Source: Planctomicrobium piriforme
Lineage (GTDB): Bacteria > Planctomycetota > Planctomycetia > Pirellulales > PNKZ01
DNA: 13,021 nt
Assembly: GCA_945877965.1 (NCBI GenBank)
Contig: CAMCTH010000059.1
Span: 1 to 13,021 of the forward strand
Reading direction: 5' to 3'
Position numbers and translations under genes: made by a program. The notes beneath the pieces are model-generated. The model was not told the DNA's origin, did not search any database, and saw nothing but the letters and a program-made list of their open reading frames with translations. Below, piece after piece: positions 1 through 7,846 of this stretch (positions are counted from its first letter, which is position 1; each line of letters begins with the position of its first letter).

Positions 1-67
1 GATTACGGCCTACGATCAAGGAATCCCCACCTGCGGTTTTCTTGCCGCCCCCATAAGGTTCGTCGTC

Positions 68-3000
68 ATGCCGCGATTATCCCTCCGGCTCGTTTTACTT
101 CTCGTTGTCGCGCACGCTCCGACCTTCGCACATAGTGCCGAAGATGCGATCGATTTCGAGCGAGATATTCGGCCGATATTTGCAACCAGGTGCCTTACCT
201 GCCACGGACCCGAAAAGAGCCAGGGAGGATTACGACTCGATCTGCGTCGTCATGCCTTCGGCCCGACCGACTCGGGCACGCCCGCAATTCAAGCAGGCAA
301 AATCGAAAAGAGCGAACTGCTGCGGCGGATCATCAGCGAAGACGATTCCGACCGCATGCCGCCCGAGGGGGACCCGCTGACCGTGACGCAAGTCGCGGCC
401 CTACGCCGCTGGATCGCCGCCGGAGCGGTGTGGCCCGCCGATCGCGAAGGTCCGCAACATTGGGCCTGGATCGCGCCGCAACGAACGACGCCTCCCGTCG
501 TCCCCAACCCGGCGTGGGGCAAGAACGAACTCGATCGGTTCATCGTCGCCAAGTTGGAAGAAAGGAAACTCGCGCCGTCGCACGAAGCCGACCCGGCCGT
601 TTTGTGTCGCCGATTGTATCTCGACCTTACCGGCCTCCCGCCGTCGCCGACCGGGGTCGAGAGGTTCGCTCGTTCCTATTCATCCGCCGACGCCGGTGCT
701 CGGGAGAAAGCCTACGCCGCGCTGGTCGATGCACTCCTCGCTTCGCCGCATTTCGGCGAGCGTTGGGCCCGACATTGGCTCGACCTAGCTCGCTATGCCG
801 ACTCGAACGGTTTCCAACGCGACGGCTTTCGCACGATGTGGGCCTACCGCGATTGGGTCATCCGCGCCTTCAACGACGATCTCCCCTACACCGAGTTCGT
901 AAAGCAGCAGCTTGCCGGCGATCTGCTTCCCGAGGCGACCCTCGATGCGAAGATCGCCACCGGGTTCAATCGTTGCACGACCGTCAACGTCGAGGCCGGC
1001 ACCGATCCGGAAGAGAATCGCATCCTGGCCGTCGTCGATCGGGTCAATACGGCGACGACCGTCTTCCTCGGTGCGACGCTGGCTTGTGCCCAGTGCCATA
1101 ATCACAAGTACGATCCCTTCACGCAGGTCGAGTACTATCAGCTGCTGGCCTACTTCAACAACACGGAAGCGGAAATCAAACCGAGCGGCTCGCGACGCGA
1201 CTTCACCGGCCCCATGCTCCCGCTGCCGATCTCGCCCGAGCAGGCCGCCCAACAGGCGGACCTCGAAAAGGAATTGCAATCCCTGGAAGCGAAGTTGGCG
1301 GAACGTGCGAAACAGGCGACCGCGATGGAGCCGATGTTGCTGCCGACTCACAAAGCGGCAACCAAGTCCGGCGAAGCGAAATGGGAAGTGCTCACGCCGA
1401 CCGCCTTCGAATCGTCCGGCGGGGCGACGCCCGTCACGCTCGACGACGGCTCGGTGCTGCTCACCGAAGATCGGCCCGACAAAGACATCTACACCGTCAC
1501 CGTACGCACTCCGCTCCGCGGCATTACCGGCTTCAAGCTCGAGGCGCTGACGGACGATTCCTTGCCCGGCAAAGGTCCGGGACGAGGCGATGCCGAACGT
1601 CCGAACTTCGTGCTGACTGAGTTCACCGTGAAAGCCGCGCCGGCCGCCGATCCCTCGGTCGCAATCGACGTCGGTCTGCAAAACCCCACCGCCGACTTCT
1701 CACAGGCAGGGCACGACGTCGCCCGCGCGATTGACGGCAAGTTCGACAAAGCAGGCTGGGCGATCAATCCGCAGTTCCACCAAGCGCATCACGCGACGTT
1801 CGACCTTCGTAAACCAATCGACTTCGACGGCGACGCGATCCTTACGTTCCAGCTCCATCAGAACTTCGGCACTTCGCGCACGATCGGTCGTCTGCGACTC
1901 TCGGCCAAGATCGGCGGCGAGCAAAGCTCCGACCTTCCCGAAGCGGTCCTCGCCGTGCTGGGGAAACCGAAGAACAAACGGACGAAGGACGAGCAAGAGA
2001 CGCTGCAAGAGTATTGCCTCAGTCTCGATCCAGAAGTGAAGCAGATGCGCGATGCGATGACGAAAACGCGCAAGCAACTCGACGCCGTCAAGCCGCCGAC
2101 GACGCTCGTCATGATCGAACTGCCGCAGCCTCGCACGACAGCGGTGATGAAACGAGGCAACTTTCTGGATCTCGGTCCGCAAGTCCAACCGGGCGTTCCT
2201 AGCTCGTTGCATCCGCTGCCCCAGGGAGCTCCCGCGAATCGCCTCGGCTTGGCGATGTGGATGGCCGATGCCAAAAATCCGCTGCTCGCGCGGGTCGCCG
2301 TCAATCGGTGGTGGGCCGAGTTGTTCGGCCGGGGGATCGTGGCGACGCAAGAAGACTTCGGCACGCAGGCCGAACCGCCGACGCATCCGGAGCTGCTCGA
2401 CTGGCTGGCCGTCGAATTGCAAGAGCACGGCTGGTCGATGAAGCACGTGCTCAAGACGATCGTCACCTCGGCCGCCTATCGGCAGTCGGCCCAAGTGAGC
2501 GAAGCGCATCTGAAGCAAGATCCCTACAACTTGTTCTACGCCCGCGGACCGCGATTCCGTCTGCCAGCCGAAACGATCCGCGACAACGCGCTGGCCGCCG
2601 CCGGTTTGCTGAGTCGTAAACTCGGCGGACCGCCGGTCTATCCGCCGCAGCCGGAAGGGATTTGGCGCGTCACCGGCGAGGTCGATAACAACTACTACAC
2701 TTCGAGCGACGAAGATCGTTATCGTCGCGGGCTCTACACGATTTGGCGCCGCAGCGCGCCGTATCCGAGCTTCGTCAACTTCGATGCTCCCGATCGGTCG
2801 TCGTGCGTCGTCGCGCGGCCGCGGACCAATACGCCGTTGCAAGCGCTGACCCTGCTCAATGATCCGGTCTTCGTCGAGGCGGCCGGGGCGCTCGCCAAGC
2901 GGATGGCGACGGAAGCATCGTCGGCCGATGATGCGGCCCGCGTCGATCTCGGGTTTCGGTTGTTGCTGTCCCGTTCGCCCAAGCCTGTCGAGACGGAACT

Positions 3001-3181
3001 CTTGCTGGCGGCCTATCGCCGCGAGTTAGCTCACTATCGCGATGATCCCACGAAAGCGAAGAAGGTGTTGGCTTCGGCGAAGCTCACGGCGAAGAACGAC
3101 GACGAGGCGGCGGAGTTGGCGGCGTTGTTCCATCTGGCGAATCTGCTTCTGAATTTGGACGAGACGATCACGAAAGGTTAA
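68..3181 (+). CDS. PSCyt1-PSCyt2-PSD1 (DUF1549/DUF1553) secreted cytochrome-like protein
   Basis: A 1037-residue exported protein of the planctomycete-expanded cytochrome family. Residues 1-24 form a Sec signal peptide (hydrophobic LRLVLLLVVAHAPTF, then AHSA). PSCyt1 spans about 28-122, with haem motif CLTCH (C42, C45, H46) and a candidate axial Met in DRMPPEGD (M97). PSCyt2/DUF1549 spans about 150-360 and carries the conserved second motif CAQCH (C340, C343, H344) before NHKYDPFTQVEYY. A short coiled coil (about 395-420) and a beta-rich, carbohydrate-module-like region (about 440-640) follow. PSD1/DUF1553 runs from about 725 towards the C-terminus (NRWWAELFGRGIV, EDFGTQAEPPTHPELLDWLA). Start ATG 68 fits the signal peptide and has a weak AAGG at 55-58. 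It ends 5 nt before the DUF1501 gene, so co-transcription is likely. The family is proposed to act in periplasmic redox or polymer breakdown; its reaction is not established. Family assignment is firm, function open. Confidence 0.95.
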   Translation: MPRLSLRLVLLLVVAHAPTFAHSAEDAIDFERDIRPIFATRCLTCHGPEKSQGGLRLDLRRHAFGPTDSGTPAIQAGKIEKSELLRRIISEDDSDRMPPEGDPLTVTQVAALRRWIAAGAVWPADREGPQHWAWIAPQRTTPPVVPNPAWGKNELDRFIVAKLEERKLAPSHEADPAVLCRRLYLDLTGLPPSPTGVERFARSYSSADAGAREKAYAALVDALLASPHFGERWARHWLDLARYADSNGFQRDGFRTMWAYRDWVIRAFNDDLPYTEFVKQQLAGDLLPEATLDAKIATGFNRCTTVNVEAGTDPEENRILAVVDRVNTATTVFLGATLACAQCHNHKYDPFTQVEYYQLLAYFNNTEAEIKPSGSRRDFTGPMLPLPISPEQAAQQADLEKELQSLEAKLAERAKQATAMEPMLLPTHKAATKSGEAKWEVLTPTAFESSGGATPVTLDDGSVLLTEDRPDKDIYTVTVRTPLRGITGFKLEALTDDSLPGKGPGRGDAERPNFVLTEFTVKAAPAADPSVAIDVGLQNPTADFSQAGHDVARAIDGKFDKAGWAINPQFHQAHHATFDLRKPIDFDGDAILTFQLHQNFGTSRTIGRLRLSAKIGGEQSSDLPEAVLAVLGKPKNKRTKDEQETLQEYCLSLDPEVKQMRDAMTKTRKQLDAVKPPTTLVMIELPQPRTTAVMKRGNFLDLGPQVQPGVPSSLHPLPQGAPANRLGLAMWMADAKNPLLARVAVNRWWAELFGRGIVATQEDFGTQAEPPTHPELLDWLAVELQEHGWSMKHVLKTIVTSAAYRQSAQVSEAHLKQDPYNLFYARGPRFRLPAETIRDNALAAAGLLSRKLGGPPVYPPQPEGIWRVTGEVDNNYYTSSDEDRYRRGLYTIWRRSAPYPSFVNFDAPDRSSCVVARPRTNTPLQALTLLNDPVFVEAAGALAKRMATEASSADDAARVDLGFRLLLSRSPKPVETELLLAAYRRELAHYRDDPTKAKKVLASAKLTAKNDDEAAELAALFHLANLLLNLDETITKG

Positions 3182-3186
3182 GTGAG

Positions 3187-4620
3187 ATGCACCCCTGGCA
3201 AGAACGGCTGCAGGCCCTCACACGGCGCGAACTATTCCAACACGTCGGCTGCGGCATCGGCGGCGCGGCGTTGGCGGCGTTACTGACCGACGACGGGCGA
3301 GCCGCACCGGCCACGGCGACGCAGCCTCTGCGCACGCATTTCGCGCCGCGAGCGAAGAACGTCATCTATCTGCACATGGTCGGGGCGCCGTCGCACCTGG
3401 AACTGTTCGAACCGAAGCCGGAATTGACGGCCCGCAACGGCGAGCCGATCCCCAAGAGTTTCACGGAAGGGAAACGCTTCGCCTTCATTCAAGGCGAATT
3501 GAAACTGATGGGGAGCCGTTTCAAGTATCAGCCGCGCGGGAAGTCGGGGCTGCCGATTTCGGAGCTCCTGCCGAACTTGCAAAAGGTGGCCGACGAGTTG
3601 TGCATCGTCAAAACGCTGCATACCGAGGAATTCAATCACGGCCCGGCGCAACTCTTCATGCAGACCGGCTCCGGTCGTTTCGGCCGACCCAGTTTCGGCG
3701 CGTGGACGACCTACGGCCTCGGAAGCGAGAACGAGAATCTGCCGAGCTTCGTCGTGTTGATCACCGGCAAGGTAGCCGGCGCGGGCTCAAGTCTCTGGGG
3801 CTCCGGCTTCTTGCCGACGATGCATCAAGGGATCGAATTCCGCACGAGCGGCGATCCGGTTTTGTTCCTCTCGAACCCGGCCGGACTCACGGCCGAAGAT
3901 CGCGGGCGAATGATCGGCGACTTGGCGCAGTTGAATCGCGTGCAGTTGGCCGACGTCGGCGACCCGGAGATCGCCACGCGGATCGCGCAGTATGAGTTGG
4001 CCTATCGGATGCAAACGTCGGTGCCGGAGTTGATGGACGTCAGCGGTGAGCCGCAGCACATTCACGAGTTGTACGGCACGACGCCCGGCAAGGCCTCGTT
4101 CGCAAACAACTGCTTGCTGGCGCGACGCTTGGTCGAGCGCGGCGTCCGCTTTGTACAGCTTTATGATGCCGACTGGGATCATCACGGCAGCATCGCCACG
4201 AGCCTGCCGCGCAAGTGCAAGGACGTCGATCAGGCGATGGCCGGGTTGATCACCGACTTGCGGCAGCGGGGAATGCTCGACGACACGCTCGTCGTGTGGG
4301 GAGGCGAATTCGGCCGAACGCCGATGGCTCAAGGAACGTCGAACGACGACAAGCCGAACTCCAAGCCGGGTCGCGATCATCACAAGGATGCGTTTTGCGT
4401 TTGGATGGCCGGCGGCGGTGTGCGCGGCGGCATCACCTACGGTGAGACCGACGAGTTCGGCTTCAACCCGGTTCGCGACCCGATGCATGTGAACGACTTC
4501 CACGCGACGCTGTTGCACCTGCTGGGGCTAGACCACGAGAAGCTGACGTTCAAGTTCCAGGGACGCAACTTCCGCCTAACCGACGTGGCCGGCAAACCGG
4601 CGACGAAGATTTTTGCGTGA
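3187..4620 (+). CDS. DUF1501 domain protein (Tat-exported, sulfatase/alkaline-phosphatase-like fold)
   Basis: A 477-residue DUF1501 protein, the usual partner of PSCyt1/PSD1 proteins in planctomycetes. The N-terminus has a twin-arginine signal (TRRELF, R13-R14, then a hydrophobic GCGIGGAALAALL stretch), indicating export in folded form. The rest resembles the alkaline phosphatase/sulfatase superfamily, with conserved candidate metal or active-site stretches DWDHHG (329-334), GGEFGRTP (372-379), GRDHH (395-399) and HVNDFHATLLHLLGLDH near the C-terminus. Length is normal for the family. Start ATG 3187 is preceded by AAAGG at 3173-3177 (9 nt spacer), inside the end of the upstream gene. The 5-nt gap argues for an operon, possibly translationally coupled. 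No hydrolase activity has been assigned to the family, so naming it a sulfatase would overreach. Confidence 0.95.
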   Translation: MHPWQERLQALTRRELFQHVGCGIGGAALAALLTDDGRAAPATATQPLRTHFAPRAKNVIYLHMVGAPSHLELFEPKPELTARNGEPIPKSFTEGKRFAFIQGELKLMGSRFKYQPRGKSGLPISELLPNLQKVADELCIVKTLHTEEFNHGPAQLFMQTGSGRFGRPSFGAWTTYGLGSENENLPSFVVLITGKVAGAGSSLWGSGFLPTMHQGIEFRTSGDPVLFLSNPAGLTAEDRGRMIGDLAQLNRVQLADVGDPEIATRIAQYELAYRMQTSVPELMDVSGEPQHIHELYGTTPGKASFANNCLLARRLVERGVRFVQLYDADWDHHGSIATSLPRKCKDVDQAMAGLITDLRQRGMLDDTLVVWGGEFGRTPMAQGTSNDDKPNSKPGRDHHKDAFCVWMAGGGVRGGITYGETDEFGFNPVRDPMHVNDFHATLLHLLGLDHEKLTFKFQGRNFRLTDVAGKPATKIFA

Positions 4621-4667
4621 CGCAATCACAGCACTGCCGGCGTCGCGCAACTTCGCCTAAACGGAAT

Positions 4668-4703
4668 TACCCTCAACTAGGGTATGATCGCGCGCCGATC
4701 ATA
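4668..4703. promoter_or_regulatory. Two touching inverted repeats in the 4621-4770 intergenic region
   Basis: The first repeat is TACCCT (4668-4673), 5-nt loop, AGGGTA (4679-4684). The second is TATGATCG (4683-4690), 5-nt loop, CGATCATA (4696-4703). Both arms match perfectly, and the repeats share 4683-4684, so as RNA the full stems could not form together. They lie about 50 nt after the DUF1501 stop and about 70 nt before the metallophosphoesterase start. No T-run follows, so a classical intrinsic terminator is not supported. TATGAT at 4683-4688 resembles a -10 box but has no good -35 at normal spacing. An operator or processing signal at a transcription-unit boundary is an inference. The rest of the 150-nt gap shows nothing else recognisable. 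Confidence 0.45.
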
Positions 4704-4758
4704 GATGACGAGGCGTGAAGCCGGCGCATGTTCTGTGCGCTGCGCCCTTCGCCGCAAC

Positions 4759-4763
4759 AAGGA
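4759..4763 (+). promoter_or_regulatory. Ribosome binding site deciding the metallophosphoesterase start
   Basis: AAGGA sits 7 nt before ATG 4771. The open frame extends upstream to an ATG at 4705, but that start has no comparable site, would overlap the end of the inverted repeat, and would add 22 Arg/Cys-containing residues before the beta strand that normally begins this family. ATG 4771 is therefore preferred. Confidence 0.7.
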
Positions 4764-4770
4764 TGTTGCC

Positions 4771-6273
4771 ATGCTCGTCGTGATCAGCGATCTCCATCTT
4801 ACCGACGGCACCAGCGGCGCGACGATCTCGCCGGGAGCCTTCGAAATCTTCGCCGAACAACTGCAGGACCTGGCCGAGTCGGCCTCGAAGCGCGTCGACG
4901 GGAGCTATCGCCCGCTCGATCGAATCGACGTACTGCTGCTGGGCGACGTGTTGGACGTGATTCGTTCGACGCGCTGGCTCTCGCGCAGCGACGTCCGTCC
5001 TTGGACCGATTCGAACAAGCCCGAGTTCGTCGAGATGGTGACGCAAATCACCGCGAACACCCTGCGACAAAACGAAGAGTCGCTCGGCATCTTGCGACGC
5101 TTGGGAACCGAAAACGTCATCCAGTTGCCGCCGGCCGACGGACTCGGTCGCCCGGCGCTCGATACGAAGCCGCAGTCGGTGCCCGTCAAAATTCATTACA
5201 TGGTCGGCAATCACGACTGGTTCTATCGCCTGCCCGGCGCGGGCTACGATCTGATCCGCCAGTCGCTCGTCCGGCATATGGGCTTGGCGAACCGTCCGGA
5301 GCGACCGTTCCCGCACGATCCGCATGAGAGCGAAGAACTGCTCGAAGTGATGCGGCGGCACAAGATGCTCGCCCGCCATGGCGACATCTACGATCCGTTC
5401 AACTTCGAAGGGGACCGTAACACCAGCAGCCTCGGCGACGCGATTGTCGTCGAGTTGCTGAATCGCTTTCCCGCCGCCGTCGAACAAGAGATGGGAAGCG
5501 ATCTTCCCGACGCCACGTTCGCCGGCCTGCGCGAGATCGACAACGTTCGACCGTTGCTGCTCGTGCCGGTCTGGATCGACGGTCTGCTCGAACGGACCTG
5601 CGCTTTCCCCGAATTGCGGAAGCGCGTGAAGGTGATTTGGGACCGACTGGCCGAGGAGTTCCTCTGCCAGCCGTTCGTTCGTTCGCGCGACACCTGGAAC
5701 CCGAACGACTTGGTCGACGGTCTGCAGCGGGTGCTAAAGTTCAGCAAGCGACTGTCGATCGGTTGGGCCGCCGACTTGCTGCAGTTCATCAACGGCGTGC
5801 GCGGCGGCGTCGGCGAGTCGTATGCCACGCATGCCTTGGCCGAGCAAGATTTCCGCAACCGGCGGGCGCGGCACATCGTCTACGGCCACACTCACCACAC
5901 GGAATGTGTGCCGCTCGACGCCAGTTACGCCGAAGGATACGTTTTGAATCAAACGTATTTCAACTCGGGAACGTGGCGACGGACGCATCGGCAAACGATT
6001 TTGGCTCCGCAAGAACACGAGTTCATTCCGGCGGACGTGATGACGTATTTGGCGTTTTTCCAAGGAGACGAGCGGAGAGGTCGGCCGTATGAAACCTGGA
6101 CCGGAACCCTCGGACTCAGCCCCGCCGACAACCTCATCCGCCGAATCGACCCTGCGGTCCGCAACGCCGCTCTTCGCACCGAACCGGTTTCGCCATCAGC
6201 GATACGAGGGCGCGGACCGCACTTCACCCCCGCGGGTGCTCCGACCTCCGCCACCCCCACTCGCCGGCGGTAG
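4771..6273 (+). CDS. Calcineurin-type metallophosphoesterase with large insert
   Basis: A 500-residue cytoplasmic protein (no signal peptide or membrane segment) with the full two-metal phosphoesterase signature: D7-x-H9 (ISDLHL), G58-D59 with D62 (LLGDVLD), G146-N147-H148-D149, H203 in ARHGDIYDP, and G372-H373-T374-H375. It should hydrolyse a phosphoester using a dinuclear metal centre; the substrate is unknown. About 165 residues, largely helical, separate H203 from GHTH. This is long compared with small family members (for example LpxH, about 240 residues in total) and probably forms a lid or specificity domain. The C-terminal 60 residues become Pro/Arg-rich and overlap the next gene in another frame. 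Gene order and overlap suggest co-expression with the hydrolase downstream. Superfamily is certain; specific function is not recognised. Confidence 0.92.
   Translation: MLVVISDLHLTDGTSGATISPGAFEIFAEQLQDLAESASKRVDGSYRPLDRIDVLLLGDVLDVIRSTRWLSRSDVRPWTDSNKPEFVEMVTQITANTLRQNEESLGILRRLGTENVIQLPPADGLGRPALDTKPQSVPVKIHYMVGNHDWFYRLPGAGYDLIRQSLVRHMGLANRPERPFPHDPHESEELLEVMRRHKMLARHGDIYDPFNFEGDRNTSSLGDAIVVELLNRFPAAVEQEMGSDLPDATFAGLREIDNVRPLLLVPVWIDGLLERTCAFPELRKRVKVIWDRLAEEFLCQPFVRSRDTWNPNDLVDGLQRVLKFSKRLSIGWAADLLQFINGVRGGVGESYATHALAEQDFRNRRARHIVYGHTHHTECVPLDASYAEGYVLNQTYFNSGTWRRTHRQTILAPQEHEFIPADVMTYLAFFQGDERRGRPYETWTGTLGLSPADNLIRRIDPAVRNAALRTEPVSPSAIRGRGPHFTPAGAPTSATPTRRR
6074..6080 (+). promoter_or_regulatory. 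Ribosome binding site inside the upstream gene, for the hydrolase
   Basis: GGAGAGG lies 8 nt before ATG 6089 and within the metallophosphoesterase coding sequence. It is the main reason for accepting the long overlap. A competing site, GGAGG at 6320-6324, lies 10 nt before GTG 6335 in the same frame. Confidence 0.55.
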
Positions 6274-7333
6274 CGATTGGCGCGAAACGTTGCGGCACGC
6301 AGCGCGGCGCCTCCGGCTCGGAGGCGTCGGGGTCGTGTACTTGATGCACGGCACGTTCGCCGGAACCGACGCGGCCGGCATTCTGGCCGAACTCGGACGG
6401 CTTTTCCCTTCGGCGAGCGATGCGTTGGCGAAGCTGGCCAAAGCGGTCGTTGATGCGGCGTTTGCCGACAACGGAAATTACGTCGCCGCGTATGCCCGCA
6501 TGTTTGAAGAGGCGCTGAACGCCGACGGCGGACCGCCGATCCCGGTCCGTACGTTCGCTTGGTCGGGCGAGAATCATCATCTGGGCCGCGCCGATGCCGC
6601 CGTGCGCTTGATCGATGAACTTGCGAGCACCGAGCTTCCGGCCGGGAAACGGATTCTGTGCTGGGGACATAGTCACGCAGGGAACGTCCTGGCGCTGATG
6701 ACGAACTTAGTCGCTGGTGATGAGGAGTCGATCGGCTCGTTTTTCCGCGCCGCGGCGTGGCATTACCGCGTCCCGCTGCTCGGCATGGTTGACATGCCGA
6801 TCTGGGAGAAAGTGGAACGTCGTCTGCGCGAAGGTTCGCGTCCGATCATCCGCGCACCGCTCGATCTCGTGACGTTCGGCACGCCGATCCGTTACGGCTG
6901 GGACTTGCAAGGCTACGATCGACTGCTGCACTTTGTGAATCACCGCCCGCGCCCCGGGCAACCACTGGAACGGGCCTTTTGGCCGCCGACGCCCGATGAC
7001 GTGCGACGCGGCCTGGACGGCGATTACGTTCAGCAGTTCGGCATCGCCGGCACGAACACGTTGCCGGCCTTGTGGTCGTGGCGCGGCTGGTTTGTGGAGC
7101 AAAGGCTCGGCCGATTGTTGCAGCCCGACTTTTCGCCGCTCGACTTGACCGCGCGACTTCGGCTAGGCTTGAGGACGCCCGACGCGGGACGAACGTTGCT
7201 CGTCGACTACGGTCCCGCCGAAGGGAGCCTGGCCGAACACTTGGCCGGCCATGCGGTCTACACGAAGCTCGATTGGCTGCCGTTCCACGCGGCGGAAACG
7301 GCCCGCGAGCTGTATGCGACCGACGATGCTTGA
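6089..7333 (+). CDS. Alpha/beta-hydrolase-like protein (lipase/esterase type)
   Basis: A 414-residue protein with two hallmarks of the alpha/beta hydrolase fold: an oxyanion-type strand-turn YLMHGTFAG (H87-G88) and a nucleophile elbow G193-H194-S195-H196-A197-G198 after a hydrophobic strand (KRILCWGHSH), making S195 the likely nucleophile. The acid and histidine of the triad cannot be assigned confidently. The first 60 or so residues are Pro/Ser/Arg-rich and probably disordered. From ATG 6089 it overlaps the metallophosphoesterase by 185 nt in the +1 frame. GTG 6335 would remove the overlap but start directly at the HG strand (MYLMHGTFAG) and drop a plausible helix (DWRETLRHAARRL). No signal peptide, so cytoplasmic. 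The substrate could be an ester or lipid. The fold call is fairly safe; start and substrate are uncertain. Confidence 0.82.
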   Translation: MKPGPEPSDSAPPTTSSAESTLRSATPLFAPNRFRHQRYEGADRTSPPRVLRPPPPPLAGGSDWRETLRHAARRLRLGGVGVVYLMHGTFAGTDAAGILAELGRLFPSASDALAKLAKAVVDAAFADNGNYVAAYARMFEEALNADGGPPIPVRTFAWSGENHHLGRADAAVRLIDELASTELPAGKRILCWGHSHAGNVLALMTNLVAGDEESIGSFFRAAAWHYRVPLLGMVDMPIWEKVERRLREGSRPIIRAPLDLVTFGTPIRYGWDLQGYDRLLHFVNHRPRPGQPLERAFWPPTPDDVRRGLDGDYVQQFGIAGTNTLPALWSWRGWFVEQRLGRLLQPDFSPLDLTARLRLGLRTPDAGRTLLVDYGPAEGSLAEHLAGHAVYTKLDWLPFHAAETARELYATDDA

Positions 7334-7369
7334 CGATCGCCCCTTGCCGCCGCGCGGAGTTTGCCTGCG

Positions 7370-7846
7370 ATGAACCTTCTCGAACTACCGATCACCGCCC
7401 GGGCCGAGATCCCGACGTCGTACTTGGATGAGATGGGGCACATGAACGTGATGTGGTACACGCATCTGTTCAGCCGCGCCGTGTGGGGGTTGTTCGACTT
7501 GATCGGCTTCACGCATGAGTACATGCAAACGAATCAGGCCGGCAGCTTCGCGCTCGAATTGCACGTGCGGTATCTGGCCGAGGTGAAAGCCGGGCAGCAC
7601 GTGACGTTGCGAACTAGAGCGCTAGCGCGAACGCCGAAGCGGATTCATTATCAGCACTTCATGACGATCGACGAGCACGATGACGTGCTCAGCGCGACGG
7701 GCGAGATCGTGAGTGCGCACGTCGACATGAACGTGCGTCGACAATCACCGTTCCCGCCGGCCTTGGCTGATGCCTTCGACCGGTTGTTGACGGAGCACAC
7801 GGCACTCACTTGGCCGGCGCCCGTGTGCGGCACGATGCACGCCTAG
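7370..7846 (+). CDS. Hotdog-fold acyl-CoA thioesterase (4HBT-like)
   Basis: A 158-residue protein of the 4-hydroxybenzoyl-CoA thioesterase-like group, which cleaves acyl-CoA thioesters. The N-terminal signature Y18-L19-D20-E21-M22-G23-H24-M25-N26 followed by WYTHLF is the hotdog motif with the usual catalytic Asp position (D20). The central LELHVRYLAEVKAGQHVTLRTRAL and the later IHYQHFMTI fit the remaining hotdog strands. Length is typical. ATG 7370 is chosen over the in-frame TTG 7361 because GGAG at 7356-7359 is 10 nt from the ATG and only 1 nt from the TTG. It begins 36 nt after the hydrolase stop, so it is probably in the same unit. Its TAG overlaps the stop of the convergent lipoprotein gene. 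The preferred acyl group cannot be told from sequence. Confidence 0.9.
   Translation: MNLLELPITARAEIPTSYLDEMGHMNVMWYTHLFSRAVWGLFDLIGFTHEYMQTNQAGSFALELHVRYLAEVKAGQHVTLRTRALARTPKRIHYQHFMTIDEHDDVLSATGEIVSAHVDMNVRRQSPFPPALADAFDRLLTEHTALTWPAPVCGTMHA

Noticed and set aside
1..67. Possible promoter or terminator upstream of the first gene
   Set aside because: Only a weak 4-bp inverted repeat (GCGG/CCGC) and a weak ribosome site are visible; too little sequence to support a call.
785..1681. A 298-codon open frame antisense to the PSCyt2 region
   Set aside because: Same reasons: a compositional shadow of a GC-rich gene with no motif of its own.
1700..2842. A 380-codon open frame antisense to the PSD1 region
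   Set aside because: Arg-rich composition, no domain, and complete overlap with a clearly conserved family domain on the other strand.
4705..4770. Upstream ATG 4705 for the metallophosphoesterase
   Set aside because: No ribosome site near it, and the added residues precede the strand that normally starts the fold; AAGGA supports ATG 4771.
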